Assembly (NCBI GenBank): GCA_964487745.1
Contig: CAZASG010000012.1
Coordinates: 20,276-84,275, forward strand
From: Desulfolinea sp964487745
Lineage (GTDB): Bacteria > Chloroflexota > Anaerolineae > Anaerolineales > Villigracilaceae
Reading direction: 5' to 3'
DNA: 64,000 nt
The translations under genes and the position numbers were made by a program. The notes under the pieces were generated by a model. It searched no databases. It was given only the letters and a program-made list of their open reading frames with translations, and had not been told where the DNA came from. Within the stretch, counting starts at the first letter, position 1. Each line of letters begins with the position of its first letter. This document shows, piece by piece, positions 42,434 through 50,991 of the stretch.

Positions 42434-45226
42434 TTAAAGCTCATCACTTTCCTCGAGTATTTCCACAGCCCCATTACTGCCATCGATTTTCACGAGCATC
42501 CCCGTTTTTAGCCTTGTTGTAGCTTCGTGTACTCCAACCACAGCCGGGATGCCATATTCGCGCGCGACAACGGAACCGTGCGTCATCAAGCCGCCAACTT
42601 CCATTACCAAACCTCCTGCGGCTAAAAAGAGCGGTGTCCATGCAGGATCAGTGCCAGGGCAGACCAGAATTTCACCCACCTTTAGCTGAGTTTCATGTGG
42701 GTTTAAGACCACGCGTACGCGCCCCTCGATCATGCCAGGTGAAACAGGATCACCTACGATGTCAGTGCTGTCATCGACGGTTGTTTGTACCCCTTCGAAG
42801 AAGGCCCTTCCATCACTCAGCAGTACACGGGGTAGCATTTTTCGACGCAATTCTCGTGCGCGTGCTTCGCGCCGTTGCATGATCTTTTTACGGATTTCTT
42901 TAGAGATTTCTTCTTGAGAAGCGATCGCCTCCAGCTCCTCGATTTTCAGGAAGAAGAGATCGTTGTCTCTTTCGAGAAGATTTTTGGCTAACAGGGCTTT
43001 TCCGCTCTCTAAGAACCCTTTGTGGATGACATCCATCATTTGGATGGCGAAAAACTTTGGGGCTTCCCGCAGCCCTGCAAGCGGACGATAACGACTGACC
43101 GCCCAGCGGACCAAACGTGCTTTGAGCTTGCCACCGTTTAATTTACGAACTTTTCTCTCGAGCTTTTTAGCGGCTAACTCCGCTACCTCAGCACCTTTTT
43201 TAAAAACAAGATCTGGCGCAAGAGCCGGATCGGTGATTTCAAGATAGCTTTGTATGGTTTGAAGAATGTGGAAGGGCTCATCCCGCCAGCGTGGACGACC
43301 GAGATCGATTTCGCCAAGACCGCGCATCCCATAGCGAGACATGAACCGGGCTACAGCTTGCTGGGCGATCTCAGGGAGAGTCTTCTTTTTGTAGGCGGTG
43401 GCAATTTGAAGGGCGTCTGTCTCGGCGAAGAGTTGCAGTGATTCTGGGTCGGCACCAATGGTCTGTGCCGTTTCCCAGAGATGCAGATCCATTTCCGTCG
43501 TCACGTTATTAGGCAGCCCACGAGAAATTTCGAGATAAAGCTGTGGCTCGCCGATGGCTTTGCTGAAACGTTGCAGGATGCCGAAAAAGGGAGCCATGCT
43601 TGCAACGATGGCGCTGACGCCCTGCGGGACGACGGTATTGGGGAAGATCAGGCGGGCTTCGTGCCAGAGAGTGATGTGATTGCGGAAGTCATCCCAGAGA
43701 TCGCCTGTGAGCTTGGCACGGGTTTCTGTCTCAGAGATTTTGGCATCCATGATCTCGAAAAAGCGCTTTGCGCCATCTTCGGGGTGTCGCCAATAGCGGA
43801 TAACGCGCCCCCAAAAGGGGACGACGAATTTGAGTAGATTGAAAATACCTTTGAGCGTAGGGCGCTGCCGCTGCCGCAGGAACTCGCCATCGGCGAGGAG
43901 CTTGCCGATAATCTGCCCAACGGCGGGATCTATAGCGCTGATGGCTTTGGCGTAATTCTTCTGCCCAATGGGATGCTGCACGATGGATGTCAGGTCGATC
44001 CAGAGCCGTTCGCCCGCTTTGTGAAGGAAATTTTGCGTTTTGTGGGTCAGGTCTTTGCCGAAGACGAGCGCCCCACCAGAAAGGACATATTGCATGGTTT
44101 GCGCACCGAGCGGGGTGAGTGGCTCAAGAATGCCTTGCACGGAGTGAAAACCGAAGAGAAGTTTGAGTGGTTTTGCAGGGAGATTTTCAGGTAGCGGGAA
44201 GAGGGATGTGATCGGGCGTGATTGCAGGATATAGAGAATTTCCTTTGCGTACGCCCACTCAATATCCTGTGGAAATTCATATTCTTCGGCGATCTTTTGC
44301 CCGACCTTAGCGAGCTTTAGGATGATTTCATCGGGAAGCGCCTGGACCTCGGCTTGGTCGGTGGTCTCGGTCGTAGTGCCGCCGTTGGTCTGGCTGCGAA
44401 TTACAGTTGCCTTTGCGCCGAGGGTTTTGAATTTGATCTCATAGCTGTCATTGCGAGGCAGCTTAATAGCCGAAGCAATCTCCTTTTGGGCAGCGGTAGA
44501 CTGCTGCGCTTTGCTCGCAGTGACAGATACTATGTAGTTATCTGGCTCAACCTGTCCGCTGACGAGGGCCTCACCCAGCCCGAAAGTTGCGTCGATGACG
44601 ATTTCATCCCGTTTGCCGCTGAGGGGGTTGGATGTGAACATCACCCCGGAGATATCTGCCTCGACCATTTCCTGCACAACGACAGAGATGCTGACATCTT
44701 CATGCGGGATCTCGTTACGAGCGCGGTAACCCATGGCGCGTGCTGTCCACAAGCTGCTCCAGCAGGAGATAACGGCGTCGGTCAGGGCGTCCGCACCGAT
44801 GACGTTCAGGAAGGTATCCTGTTGACCGGCAAAGGACATATCGGGCAGATCTTCGGCGGTGGCGGATGAACGGACTGCAACAGGCGGGGCACTAATCCAG
44901 CCGTAGGCGATGAAGAGGGCGTCGTGTAATGCTTTTGAAACGGGAGCAAGCCCAAATTGAGTTCGTATCCGTTGAGAAGCTGCTTCAAGGGCATTTGGAT
45001 CATTGAAGTCGAGATCATCCAGGGCTGAACGGATGCCTGCATCCAAATCATGCTCCGTGACGAATGTTCGATACGACTCGGTCGGGATCAAAAAACCCTT
45101 GGGTACGTTGAATCCAGCTCGGGCTAGACGGGCAAGATTAGCACCTTTTCCACCGACTACTTCAAGGATGGCGTGTGGAGATTCTAATGGCAGGAAAGGT
45201 TCGGGCAAAGAGGCAGGTGTAGTCAT
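42434..45226 (-). CDS. PEP/pyruvate-utilising kinase, rifamycin-phosphotransferase-like architecture
   Basis: 930 residues. N-terminal ATP-grasp (PPDK_N) domain with VVGGKGANLARLARAGFNVPKGFLIP and SSATAEDLPDMSFAGQQDTFLN; a large helical middle; the swivelling phosphohistidine domain comes last (GGLMTHGSVVAREYGIPAVVG, His in the TH pair). No PEP-synthase C-terminal barrel follows, so the order matches rifamycin phosphotransferases and related PEP-dependent kinases rather than PpsA. Residues near 235-260 (TASKAQQSTAAQKEIASAIK) come from a palindromic repeat inserted in frame. AAAAGGAAT precedes the ATG. Substrate unknown. Confidence 0.88.
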   Translation of the reverse strand: MTTPASLPEPFLPLESPHAILEVVGGKGANLARLARAGFNVPKGFLIPTESYRTFVTEHDLDAGIRSALDDLDFNDPNALEAASQRIRTQFGLAPVSKALHDALFIAYGWISAPPVAVRSSATAEDLPDMSFAGQQDTFLNVIGADALTDAVISCWSSLWTARAMGYRARNEIPHEDVSISVVVQEMVEADISGVMFTSNPLSGKRDEIVIDATFGLGEALVSGQVEPDNYIVSVTASKAQQSTAAQKEIASAIKLPRNDSYEIKFKTLGAKATVIRSQTNGGTTTETTDQAEVQALPDEIILKLAKVGQKIAEEYEFPQDIEWAYAKEILYILQSRPITSLFPLPENLPAKPLKLLFGFHSVQGILEPLTPLGAQTMQYVLSGGALVFGKDLTHKTQNFLHKAGERLWIDLTSIVQHPIGQKNYAKAISAIDPAVGQIIGKLLADGEFLRQRQRPTLKGIFNLLKFVVPFWGRVIRYWRHPEDGAKRFFEIMDAKISETETRAKLTGDLWDDFRNHITLWHEARLIFPNTVVPQGVSAIVASMAPFFGILQRFSKAIGEPQLYLEISRGLPNNVTTEMDLHLWETAQTIGADPESLQLFAETDALQIATAYKKKTLPEIAQQAVARFMSRYGMRGLGEIDLGRPRWRDEPFHILQTIQSYLEITDPALAPDLVFKKGAEVAELAAKKLERKVRKLNGGKLKARLVRWAVSRYRPLAGLREAPKFFAIQMMDVIHKGFLESGKALLAKNLLERDNDLFFLKIEELEAIASQEEISKEIRKKIMQRREARARELRRKMLPRVLLSDGRAFFEGVQTTVDDSTDIVGDPVSPGMIEGRVRVVLNPHETQLKVGEILVCPGTDPAWTPLFLAAGGLVMEVGGLMTHGSVVAREYGIPAVVGVHEATTRLKTGMLVKIDGSNGAVEILEESDEL
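44447..44526. repeat. palindromic dispersed repeat, copy A, inside the kinase gene
   Basis: 80 bp with terminal inverted repeats TGTCATTGCGAG and CTCGCAGTGACA. Inner blocks GGAGATTGCTTC and AGCAGTCT match the intergenic copy at 48492-48583 in the same relative order. The element is read through in frame as protein in the ATP-grasp domain. Confidence 0.8.
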
Positions 45227-45375
45227 ATTCCTTTTCCAGTGAAATTCTTTTTGTTTATTTATTGTATCCGAAGCTGAGCATTTTATCTTGTTGGCTCTGT
45301 GGAATTGTGCAATAATTTGAGTAGAGGTTGTCGTTGGGGCAGCCTGCTTTTCTCGTTGATAACGATCGGAGTAAA

Positions 45376-46491
45376 ATGAAGAGCAACCGCTATTGGCTTT
45401 CTCCCCACCTGCTTTACGGACTAGGATGGATGCTTTGCTTGGGGGTAATTTCCTTTGCTGTATTGGGAAGTTTCTTTCTAATTCCCGCGAATATTCACTA
45501 CCACGTTAGAGAAGAATACACTTTTTCGGGGGGGGGAGAAGAGGCTGCTGCCTCTTTGGTAGTGATGCTTCCCAAAACCGGACCTTATCAGTCCGTTGAT
45601 GATCTTGAAGTTTTCTGGGATGGCAGCCAGACCACTGAAGATCATAGTTTTGTGGATGTGCTTAAACTTTCCGGCGAAATAGATAAAGGGGATGATTTGG
45701 TTGCGATTATTGAATATGATGTGAAGCTGCCTCAGAAGAAGCTCTATTGGGTTGCACCTGTGGAAGATTTTCAACTGCTTCCGCAGAGGGGAATTGAGTC
45801 GGATAGCGCCTGTATACAGGCGCAAGCTGATATTTTAGGAGCTGGTATTACTGAGAAAGATGCTTATGATGTTTACGCATTTACAGCGGAATATTTGACT
45901 TACTCGCGTGAGCAAGCAGATTGTACGGGCGTATCTGCTTTAAGAGCCTTCGAAGAGGGGAAATGTGCCTGTGCGGGCTATGCGCGTGTGATGACTGCTC
46001 TGTGCCGGGCATCGGGGATCCCGGCGCAAATGGTTCTGGGATTGGTATACCCTGATCCGATGTTTAAATTGCAAGACACTTCTTTCCCGAATAATCCCAA
46101 TGAAGCTCACGCTTGGGTTGAATATCATTCTGAGGGAAGCTGGAAAATGGCGGACCCGACCTGGGGAGCAAAATATTTCAAATTTATGCAATTTGACCGC
46201 AATGATGGGCGTCATCTAGTTTATGGGGAGGTGGAAGAAATTTTGGATGTAAATGGAATAATGCGAGGGTGGGCTTATGAACAGACTCCCATTCTTATGG
46301 GGGGCAAGACATCATTTAGATATTTTGCAACATCTGATTTAGAGGAAACTTCCTTTCAACCGGCGATATCCATTCAACGAAAATGGGACGGTCGTTGGCT
46401 GAATACCATCATTATTTGGGCGGGATTGGTCTGGTTCCTGTGCAGGAATCGGGGCAGGATCATTAAAATAGCCGCCGAGAATAGCGGCTAA
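45376..46491 (+). CDS. transglutaminase-like membrane protein
   Basis: 371 residues from the ATG at 45376 with GGAG before it. Membrane helices at both ends (GWMLCLGVISFAVLGSFFLI and TIIIWAGLVWFLC) and an extracytoplasmic core with a transglutaminase-like triad: CACAGYARVMTALCRASGIPAQM (Cys), NEAHAWVEYHSEGSWKMADPTWG (His, Asp). The CACAG is conserved in the family Cys region. Related to the lipoprotein at 27214-28170. Probably acts on cell-surface peptides; function not known. Confidence 0.83.
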   Translation: MKSNRYWLSPHLLYGLGWMLCLGVISFAVLGSFFLIPANIHYHVREEYTFSGGGEEAAASLVVMLPKTGPYQSVDDLEVFWDGSQTTEDHSFVDVLKLSGEIDKGDDLVAIIEYDVKLPQKKLYWVAPVEDFQLLPQRGIESDSACIQAQADILGAGITEKDAYDVYAFTAEYLTYSREQADCTGVSALRAFEEGKCACAGYARVMTALCRASGIPAQMVLGLVYPDPMFKLQDTSFPNNPNEAHAWVEYHSEGSWKMADPTWGAKYFKFMQFDRNDGRHLVYGEVEEILDVNGIMRGWAYEQTPILMGGKTSFRYFATSDLEETSFQPAISIQRKWDGRWLNTIIIWAGLVWFLCRNRGRIIKIAAENSG

Positions 46492-46512
46492 GGGTTCGGC
46501 AGGATTTGAAAT

Positions 46513-47964
46513 TTACCCTTTGATGACAGCGAGCGGCTTTAAACGAGCGACTTTGCGGGCGATCTCTGCCCGGGAGACGGTCTCCACAACGGCGTTGACA
46601 TCCTTATAGGCTTCAGGGGCTTCTTCGGCAAGTCCACGCATTGAGCCTGCGCGGATGTGGATACCTTTATCGCCCAACTCGTGGCGCAGAATATCGCCGC
46701 GGAATTGCTTCTTGGCCTTTGAGCGGGACATCGTCCGTCCCGCGCCGTGACAGGAGGAGCCAAAGGAGCGTTTCATGCTGTCTTCTGTACCGACCAAAAC
46801 CCAGGATGCGGTCCCCATGCTGCCGGGAACGAGAACGGGCTGACCGATCTTCTGATATTCGGGCGGCAGGCCGGGGGAGCCGGGGCCAAAAGCACGTGTC
46901 GCGCCTTTGCGATGCACACAGACTTTGACGCGTTTCCCCTTGATCTCATGTACTTCGATCTTGCCCATATTGTGGGTGATGTCGTAGACCTGATGCAGGT
47001 GCCAGTTTTTGAGTTTGCCCGCGAAGATCTCTTCGAAGGCTTGACGGGCAGTATGTGCTAAAAGAGTGCGGTTGACAAAAGCGAAATTCGCTGCAGCGCG
47101 CATCGCGCCGAGATAGGCTGCACCTTCGGGGGAATCCATCGGGGCGCAGACCAGCTCTCGGTCGGGGAGTTGGATGTCGTAGCGACGCACGGCATGTTGG
47201 AAGTCACGCACATAATCGGTGCAGACCTGGTGCCCCAGCCCGCGTGAGCCGGTGTGGATCTGGACCGCTAGATACCCTTCGCGCAACCCCATGATATTGG
47301 CAGCTTCTTCATCAAAAACTTCCTCGACCACATCCACCTCGATGAAGTGATTGCCCGCACCAAGCGAGCCAAGCTGTGAACGTCCGCGGTTTTTGGCGCG
47401 CTGGCTGACCTTGCGCGGATTTGCGCCCTTGAAAGCACCCTCTTCTTCGGTACGGGCGACATCCGCTTTTGTCGCATAACCATTTTTCAGCGCCCATTTC
47501 ATCCCATCGCGCAGGACGATATCCAGTTCGGGCAGCGAGACCTTCACCACGCCGTCTTTGCCGACTCCGCTTGGGCAGCGTTGATTTAACTTTATCGAGA
47601 GCAAGTCCAAATCAGGGATGACGCGTTCTGCTTCGATCTGCGATCCCAGCAAGCGGACGCCACAGTTGATGTCGTATCCAATTGCGCCGGGCGAGATCAC
47701 GCCACGCGGAAATTTTGTCGCAGCCACGCCGCCGATCGGGAATCCGTATCCTTGGTGCATATCCGGCATGACGGTCACCGCGCCAACCAGGCCGGGCAGG
47801 GTGGTGGCGTTGACTGCCTGCTCAAGCGATTTGTCGGTGAGTACATGCTCGAGCAGTTCGCGCGTGGCAAAGATGCGCACGGGGCCGCGCATATCACTAC
47901 GGAAAGACCTGGGTATCTCCCATTCTGTTTTGCTAATTTGGGCAAGGTCGTTTAGGGTGATCAT
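46513..47964 (-). CDS. rtcB: tRNA-splicing/RNA-repair ligase RtcB
   Basis: 483 residues. The manganese and guanylate-binding residues are in DINCGVRLLGSQ, GAGNHFIEVD, HQGYGFPIG and HGAGRTMSRSKAK (the guanylated His). RtcB joins 2',3'-cyclic phosphate RNA ends to 5'-OH with GTP and needs archease for turnover, here encoded next to it. Start after AGGAGTAACT. Usual length. Confidence 0.97.
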   Translation of the reverse strand: MITLNDLAQISKTEWEIPRSFRSDMRGPVRIFATRELLEHVLTDKSLEQAVNATTLPGLVGAVTVMPDMHQGYGFPIGGVAATKFPRGVISPGAIGYDINCGVRLLGSQIEAERVIPDLDLLSIKLNQRCPSGVGKDGVVKVSLPELDIVLRDGMKWALKNGYATKADVARTEEEGAFKGANPRKVSQRAKNRGRSQLGSLGAGNHFIEVDVVEEVFDEEAANIMGLREGYLAVQIHTGSRGLGHQVCTDYVRDFQHAVRRYDIQLPDRELVCAPMDSPEGAAYLGAMRAAANFAFVNRTLLAHTARQAFEEIFAGKLKNWHLHQVYDITHNMGKIEVHEIKGKRVKVCVHRKGATRAFGPGSPGLPPEYQKIGQPVLVPGSMGTASWVLVGTEDSMKRSFGSSCHGAGRTMSRSKAKKQFRGDILRHELGDKGIHIRAGSMRGLAEEAPEAYKDVNAVVETVSRAEIARKVARLKPLAVIKG

Positions 47965-47977
47965 AGTTACTCCTAAA

Positions 47978-48069
47978 TTAACCGCTAAGACGCCAAGATT
48001 CTCTTCAAGTCCGCCAAGGTTTTTGAATTCTTGGCGACTTTAGTAAATTCTCTGCGACTTGGCGGTTAA
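47978..48069. repeat. imperfect inverted repeat in the rtcB-archease spacer
   Basis: TTAACCGCTAAGACGCCAAG at the left and CTTGGCGGTTAA at the right, with GAATTCTTGGCG/CGCCAAGATTC between, so several pairings are possible. One of a family of dispersed AC-rich hairpin repeats in this genome (see 52168, 56001, 57869, 59598). Confidence 0.6.
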
Positions 48070-48077
48070 TTCTCTCT

Positions 48078-48479
48078 CTACACATCAAAAACAATCTCCA
48101 CTTCCAGCCCGCGCTCGCTTTGGCGGATCTCGAGATTATGAAAGGTGACTGCCTTGATCTCCTTTTCCTGCGAACGCAAAGCTCCCCCTTCCATCATACC
48201 TGAAACCCTTGAACCTTCAACTTGTAGCCCACGGAAATTATGAAAAAGAATACGCTCGGATTCAGAGAAATAAAGCAGCTCCTCCAAAAAAACGACGAGG
48301 AGACTTTCGGCATCAACCGCCTCAAGAGATAACTTCCGCTGCACCCGTGGACCTTCACCTGCTTCTGCGTGGGCAAGCGCATACATCCCGCGCGCGGATT
48401 CCGTTAACAGCCCCAGCAAATCCTCCGCCCATACACGGATCGACCAGTCGGCTGTGTGTGCGATTTCTTCAAAAGGCAT
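48078..48479 (-). CDS. archease, RtcB activator
   Basis: 133 residues from the ATG at 48477-48479 (AGAGAG-type site); an in-frame ATG 18 bases upstream is also possible. Small protein with the archease signature FEEIAHTADWSIRVWA and a C-terminal EVEIVFDV. Archease promotes guanylation of RtcB and its use of substrates, and the pair is encoded together here with one spacer holding a repeat. Distinct acidic N-terminus. Confidence 0.93.
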   Translation of the reverse strand: MPFEEIAHTADWSIRVWAEDLLGLLTESARGMYALAHAEAGEGPRVQRKLSLEAVDAESLLVVFLEELLYFSESERILFHNFRGLQVEGSRVSGMMEGGALRSQEKEIKAVTFHNLEIRQSERGLEVEIVFDV

Positions 48480-48491
48480 TTTATTTCTCTC

Positions 48492-48583
48492 TGTCACTGC
48501 GAGCGGCTGAACGAAGTTCAGCTTAGCGTAGCAGTCTCTAGCTAGGAGGAGATTGCTTCACCCCTGCAGGGTTCGCAATGACA
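48492..48583. repeat. palindromic dispersed repeat, copy B, upstream of archease
   Basis: 92 bp starting TGTCACTGCGAGC and ending CGCAATGACA, with AGCAGTCT and GGAGATTGCTTC blocks inside, the same pattern as copy A at 44447-44526. It separates the archease and thioesterase genes and could form a hairpin in either transcript. Confidence 0.8.
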
Positions 48584-48588
48584 TATCT

Positions 48589-49035
48589 CTAGTCTCTATA
48601 GCGACTCTCTTCAAATAAATGCGGCGCTTCCACGTAGATGCCTGTACAACTGACAGCTACCGTCCCATCGGGCAGCTTGACCTCGCCCGTGCCGTAGATC
48701 TTGCGCCCATGCTTTTCTGTCATCCGCGCCTCGACCGTGACCGTCGTATCAACGGGGATTGCCTGCCTGAAGTTGATGTCCATATTCACCACAGCGACGT
48801 TGTAGCCCGCACGCCAGATCGCCACGCCGATGATCTCATCCAGGATCGCGGCTGATGCCCCGCCGTGGATGTGGCCCTTCGGTCCCTGCTGCTTGAGAGT
48901 CAATTTTACTTCGGTAAAAATACTGCCGTCTTCGCGGGCGTACCAGGTCAGCCCAATGCCGTGCAGGTTTGCGTCGCCGCAGACGTAGCAATGTCCATGT
49001 GGGGAAATGGGGGTGAGTGTTGAGTTCGTTGTCAT
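48589..49035 (-). CDS. PaaI-like thioesterase (hot-dog fold)
   Basis: 148 residues, PaaI/hot-dog family, with HGHCYVCGDANLHGIGLTWY, HIHGGASAAILDEIIG (catalytic acidic residue) and DINFRQAIPVDTTVTVEARM. Thioesterases of this group hydrolyse acyl-CoA or aryl-CoA. Single gene, minus strand; the spacer to archease holds a repeat. Confidence 0.87.
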   Translation of the reverse strand: MTTNSTLTPISPHGHCYVCGDANLHGIGLTWYAREDGSIFTEVKLTLKQQGPKGHIHGGASAAILDEIIGVAIWRAGYNVAVVNMDINFRQAIPVDTTVTVEARMTEKHGRKIYGTGEVKLPDGTVAVSCTGIYVEAPHLFEESRYRD

Positions 49036-49087
49036 ATTCTTATTGTAATTTGTTTGGTGGATATTTTCTGTGGTTATTTGAAACGTC

Positions 49088-49116
49088 TTGCACGCTCAAA
49101 ACAAATGTTCTGTAAT
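49088..49116 (+). promoter_or_regulatory. promoter of the recA-type gene with LexA-type operator
   Basis: -35 TTGCAC (49088-49093), 17-base spacer, -10 TGTAAT (49111-49116). The spacer holds AAAACAAATGTTCT (49098-49111), a two-mismatch version of AGAACATATGTTCT. The matching site at 50967-50982 lies in the lexA promoter. Confidence 0.75.
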
Positions 49117-49147
49117 GAAAGAGAACTTCTCTAAGAGGAGGAAAGAT

Positions 49148-50182
49148 ATGCCACCAGAAAAAACACCTGAAAACCCTGAGCCTCAAAGCAAACTTGATTA
49201 TGCACTCAAAAATATCATTAGCAGATATAGTGACAAAGTTGTCCGGCGCGCTAGTGAGATTGAAGAGACGAGGCCGAAAAGCATTCCAACAGGATCCTTA
49301 TCCCTCGATATTGCCACAGGCATTGGCGGAATTCCGCGCGGTCATGTAACCGAGATCTATGGCCCGGAATCATCTGGAAAAACAACCTTGGCGCTTAGCG
49401 CACTTGTTGAAGTACAGCGTCAGGGTGGTACGGCTGTCTTCGTTGATATGGATCATGTCTTTTCCCTGACTTATGCACAAGAACTCGGCGCGGACTTGGA
49501 TAAATTACTCCTGGTACAGCCAAAAATGGGCGAAGACGCTTTCGACATTATGGAAACCCTCATTCGTTCCGGGGAAGTGGATATCGTTGTATTGGATTCC
49601 ATTGCTGCTGTCACCCCGCGAATACTACTTGAAGGAGATATGGGTAATCCGGTTATGGATCATATTCCCAAACTCATGGACCAGGCGATGCGTAAGCTTT
49701 CAGCCCCGATAGCCGAGACAAATACCTGTGTGATCTTCACAAATCAACTGCGCATAAAATACGGCGTGATGTTTGGAAACCCTGAGACCACAACAGGAGG
49801 CTTGCCGCTTAAGCATTGGGCCTCTCTACGTCTCGATATGCGGCGTATCCAATCGATCAAGGTTGGCGCAGATATCCTTGGGAATCGAACAAGGGTAAGG
49901 GTGGTCAAGAATCGTCTGGCGAGCCCGTTTAGGTCAGCTGAATTTGATATCATCTACGGTCAGGGAATTTCGAAAATCAGTGAGTTTCTTGATCTCGCTG
50001 TAGAGCGGGAGATTGTCAGCAAGCGAGGTGCGTACTACAGTTATGGCGAAACATCAATCGGAAAACAAGGCCGCATGAACGCGGTTGAGTTCTTAGGCGA
50101 AAATGAGAAGATTGCCGTAGAGATTGAAGAAAAGCTTCGGCAAGAAATCGATAAAATTACCGGAAAAAGCAAGGCGAAATAA
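49148..50182 (+). CDS. recA: RecA-type recombinase, divergent
   Basis: 344 residues from the ATG at 49148 behind AGGAGGAAAG; the long open frame begins 20 codons earlier without a good site. Walker A GPESSGKTTLAL (72-83), Walker B VDIVVLDSIAAV and loop L2 FGNPETTTGG are RecA-like. However the catalytic Glu96 of Escherichia coli RecA is replaced by Asp102 (VDMDHVF instead of xDAEHAL), and the L1 stretch EGDMGNPVMDHIPKLMDQ differs strongly from the usual EGEMGDSHVGLQARLMSQ. So it is a divergent paralogue or a lineage-special RecA. Facing the LexA-like gene and sharing its operator. Confidence 0.88.
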   Translation: MPPEKTPENPEPQSKLDYALKNIISRYSDKVVRRASEIEETRPKSIPTGSLSLDIATGIGGIPRGHVTEIYGPESSGKTTLALSALVEVQRQGGTAVFVDMDHVFSLTYAQELGADLDKLLLVQPKMGEDAFDIMETLIRSGEVDIVVLDSIAAVTPRILLEGDMGNPVMDHIPKLMDQAMRKLSAPIAETNTCVIFTNQLRIKYGVMFGNPETTTGGLPLKHWASLRLDMRRIQSIKVGADILGNRTRVRVVKNRLASPFRSAEFDIIYGQGISKISEFLDLAVEREIVSKRGAYYSYGETSIGKQGRMNAVEFLGENEKIAVEIEEKLRQEIDKITGKSKAK

Positions 50183-50200
50183 CTCCCCTGGTCAAAAGAA

Positions 50201-50220
50201 AAAGCCCCATAAGGGGCTTT
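50201..50220 (+). terminator. terminator of recA gene
   Basis: AAAGCCCC, loop ATAA, GGGGCTTT, 18 bases after the stop; short arms and a short T-run, but well placed before the convergent lexA end. Confidence 0.65.
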
Positions 50221-50274
50221 ATGTGCTAAGGATGGGGTAAGCCTTTGCTATGCGTTATGATGCTAATTTGATTA

Positions 50275-50937
50275 TCAATGGTTTCCGTATTTTCGCATTA
50301 CAGCGATAACTTCTCCTTGTACGTCGATATCACCCTCGTCCTCGATACGGATTTTGTGCTTATTACTTTTGGGTATTAGTCTTGCCGTGTGGTTGGGGTT
50401 TCGATACAATTTTTTCAGTGTTAAAGCTTCATCAACAGCCAACCAAATAGCATATGTACGGCCGTCTTGCCAATTGTTCGCATGCTTTAGGATAATTGTA
50501 TCACCATCTCCTATTAAGGCATCTTCCATCGAGTCACCCTGAACGGTTAGGGCATAAAATTCTGTTAGGGGGGTGTTTTGGGGCAATAAGCTTGTTGGAA
50601 CCTCTACAAGACTCTCTGCATCAAATTCTTCCAAGATAATCGAAGGATTTGTATTACTTGCGGCGATATATCCCTTTAAATGGATTGAGACTTGGTTTCC
50701 TGATGGCTGCCAGTCAGGCAGGCGAAGACCGCGAAACTTTCTATCTTCTTTTTCCAGCTTACCTTCATCAATTAAATAGTTGATGATTCGTGATGCAAGG
50801 CTCTTGGTGCTCATCCCAAGCGCATTTTTGATTTCGTCGTAAGTCGGGGATACATTGTTCTCGATGAAGAATGTTCTAATAAAATCCAAGACTTCTTTAG
50901 CACTCTCTTCAAGGGGTTGGTAGGTTTTTCTACTCAT
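50275..50937 (-). CDS. lexA: LexA-like transcriptional repressor
   Basis: 220 residues from the ATG at 50935-50937 (GGAGAG site); the longer frame starts four codons earlier. N-terminal winged helix ESAKEVLDFIRTFFIENNVSPTYDEI ... SLASRIINYL, C-terminal S24 peptidase domain with catalytic Ser136 (GDSMEDALI) and Lys175 (LTLKKLY). The autocleavage site, normally Ala-Gly, is IAASN here: Ala93-Ser94. The repressor probably regulates itself and the facing recA, as both promoters hold the same operator. Confidence 0.88.
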   Translation of the reverse strand: MSRKTYQPLEESAKEVLDFIRTFFIENNVSPTYDEIKNALGMSTKSLASRIINYLIDEGKLEKEDRKFRGLRLPDWQPSGNQVSIHLKGYIAASNTNPSIILEEFDAESLVEVPTSLLPQNTPLTEFYALTVQGDSMEDALIGDGDTIILKHANNWQDGRTYAIWLAVDEALTLKKLYRNPNHTARLIPKSNKHKIRIEDEGDIDVQGEVIAVMRKYGNH

Positions 50938-50962
50938 CTTTCTCTCCAACAGGTTCCAGTAT

Positions 50963-50991
50963 ATAATAGAACATATTTTCTAGTCTGTCAA
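50963..50991 (-). promoter_or_regulatory. promoter of lexA with overlapping operator
   Basis: Minus strand: TTGACA (complement of 50986-50991), 17-base spacer, TATTAT (complement of 50963-50968). TAGAACATATTTTCTA (50967-50982), one mismatch from AGAACATATGTTCT in its core, lies in the spacer, in the same position as in the recA promoter. Confidence 0.8.

Noticed and set aside
46469..46490. Hairpin TAGCCGC/GCGGCTA at the end of the transglutaminase-like gene
   Set aside because: No T-run follows and it overlaps the last codons; a terminator call is not supported.
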